Positions 63,732 through 64,000 of a DNA stretch of 64,000 nucleotides are shown piece by piece. The position numbers were made by a program, and so were the translations under genes. Below the pieces are notes generated by a model. The model worked only from the letters and a program-made list of their open reading frames with translations. It had not been told where the DNA came from and did no database searches. The stretch covers positions 1-64,000 of the forward strand of contig JAQWOH010000025.1 of the NCBI GenBank assembly GCA_029245955.1, in the 5' to 3' direction. Every line of letters begins with the position of its first letter. Positions within the stretch are counted from its first letter, which is position 1. The stretch is from Fuerstiella sp. (GTDB taxonomy: Bacteria > Planctomycetota > Planctomycetia > Planctomycetales > Planctomycetaceae).

Positions 63732-64000
63732 TTACCAGTGGCGCACTCGGTACACCGAACGGTGCGGGTAACTGCGGTATCGAACTGTGGTGACCGATGG
63801 AACGTACCCGTAGACCGGTGCGACAGCGATCGGGGCGGTGTACACGGGAGCCGGATAATAGGCGACTGGTGCGGGCGGAACGTATGCGACGACGGGAGCA
63901 ACGTAGCCATAACGGTATGCAGGTGCAGCATAGCCGTAACTATATACAGGTGCAGCACAGCCGAATCCATAGTAATGGTGGTGATGAAAAAGTCCCGCTG
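63732..64000 (-). CDS. Tyr/Pro/Ala-rich protein, C-terminal part (cut by window edge)
   Basis: Reading the minus strand in the frame ending at the stop 63732-63734 gives at least 88 residues of strongly patterned sequence: HHHHYYGFGCAAPVYSYGYA, then APAYRYGYVAPVVAYVPPAP and VAYYPAPVYTAPIAVAPVYG. It ends RSYPHRSVYRVRHW. The start is beyond the window. The Tyr-x-Pro-Ala-Pro-Val repeats resemble low-complexity secreted proteins common in Planctomycetes. The overlapping longer ORF in another frame (63590-63970) lacks such bias and is probably spurious. Convergent with the DUF1501 gene. Confidence 0.75.
   Translation of the reverse strand, partial: AGLFHHHHYYGFGCAAPVYSYGYAAPAYRYGYVAPVVAYVPPAPVAYYPAPVYTAPIAVAPVYGYVPSVTTVRYRSYPHRSVYRVRHW

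Noticed and set aside
63590-63970. Minus-strand 126-codon ORF at the right edge
   Set aside because: It overlaps the end of the DUF1501 gene and lacks amino-acid bias; the neighbouring frame ending at 63732 is clearly protein-like.
1-64000. CRISPR arrays, restriction-modification or other defence systems
   Set aside because: No regularly spaced repeats, Cas, methyltransferase or nuclease genes are recognisable on either strand.

Overview
The window reads as chromosomal DNA of a planctomycete (phylum Planctomycetota). The family content supports this: three DUF1501 Tat-exported proteins, two PSCyt1/DUF1549/DUF1553 proteins, a PVC-type membrane-bound dehydrogenase with a CxxCH haem motif, three DUF1559 prepilin-like proteins, a FG-GAP/VCBS protein and many Tat or Sec signal peptides. 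No species is assigned. There is no rRNA, CRISPR array or phage module. One tRNA is present.

Region 1 (1-31,065) is an accessory-looking block. It carries two DUF1549/DUF1501 pairs (2086-5223 with 645-2108; 14501-17194 with 17285-18748), a PD40 propeller, a TIM-barrel isomerase, a dehydrogenase-HEAT-cytochrome-PmoA-like fusion, an alpha/beta hydrolase, a VCBS protein, an esterase-SGNH-sialidase fusion, a second sialidase, and two paralogous secreted propeller proteins, one frameshifted. The theme is periplasmic breakdown and oxidation of polysaccharides. The block is littered with debris: IS110 and IS3 fragments, a duplicated and rearranged esterase pseudogene, and a two-hairpin repeat of which one copy sits in frame inside a gene. 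Related transposase 3' ends in inverted orientation bound it (positions 1-100 and 30378-30749). Its right edge is a tRNA-Val(GAC) next to a truncated tyrosine-recombinase start, so it looks like an old, decayed genomic island.

Region 2 (31,369-35,269) holds a zinc-type alcohol dehydrogenase, an unrecognised 514-aa protein and a Tat-exported Gfo/Idh/MocA oxidoreductase.

Region 3 (35,614-46,666, all minus strand) is a compact locus: ECF sigma factor, small one-TM protein (possible anti-sigma), GspE/PilB-type ATPase, three GspF/PilC-type platform proteins, three small pilin-like or PilX-like proteins, three DUF1559 prepilins, then a strong intrinsic terminator. Several genes overlap by 1-4 bases. 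It looks like a self-contained type IV pilus/type II secretion-like machine, but no secretin, prepilin peptidase or GspL/M is visible here. This is my main candidate for an under-described system.

Region 4 (46,940-64,000) starts with housekeeping asd and moaC, then a small membrane protein, a P1 peptidase/beta-lactamase fusion, an alpha/beta hydrolase, an unknown membrane-anchored protein, a broken surface-protein fragment, a TRAP-TAXI transporter (receptor plus fused permease), a DUF3311/sodium:solute symporter pair, a third DUF1501 protein, and the end of a Tyr/Pro/Ala-rich protein running off the right edge. Short (12-19 bp) tandem duplications recur across the window, in frame where the gene survives and frame-breaking in one decayed gene.
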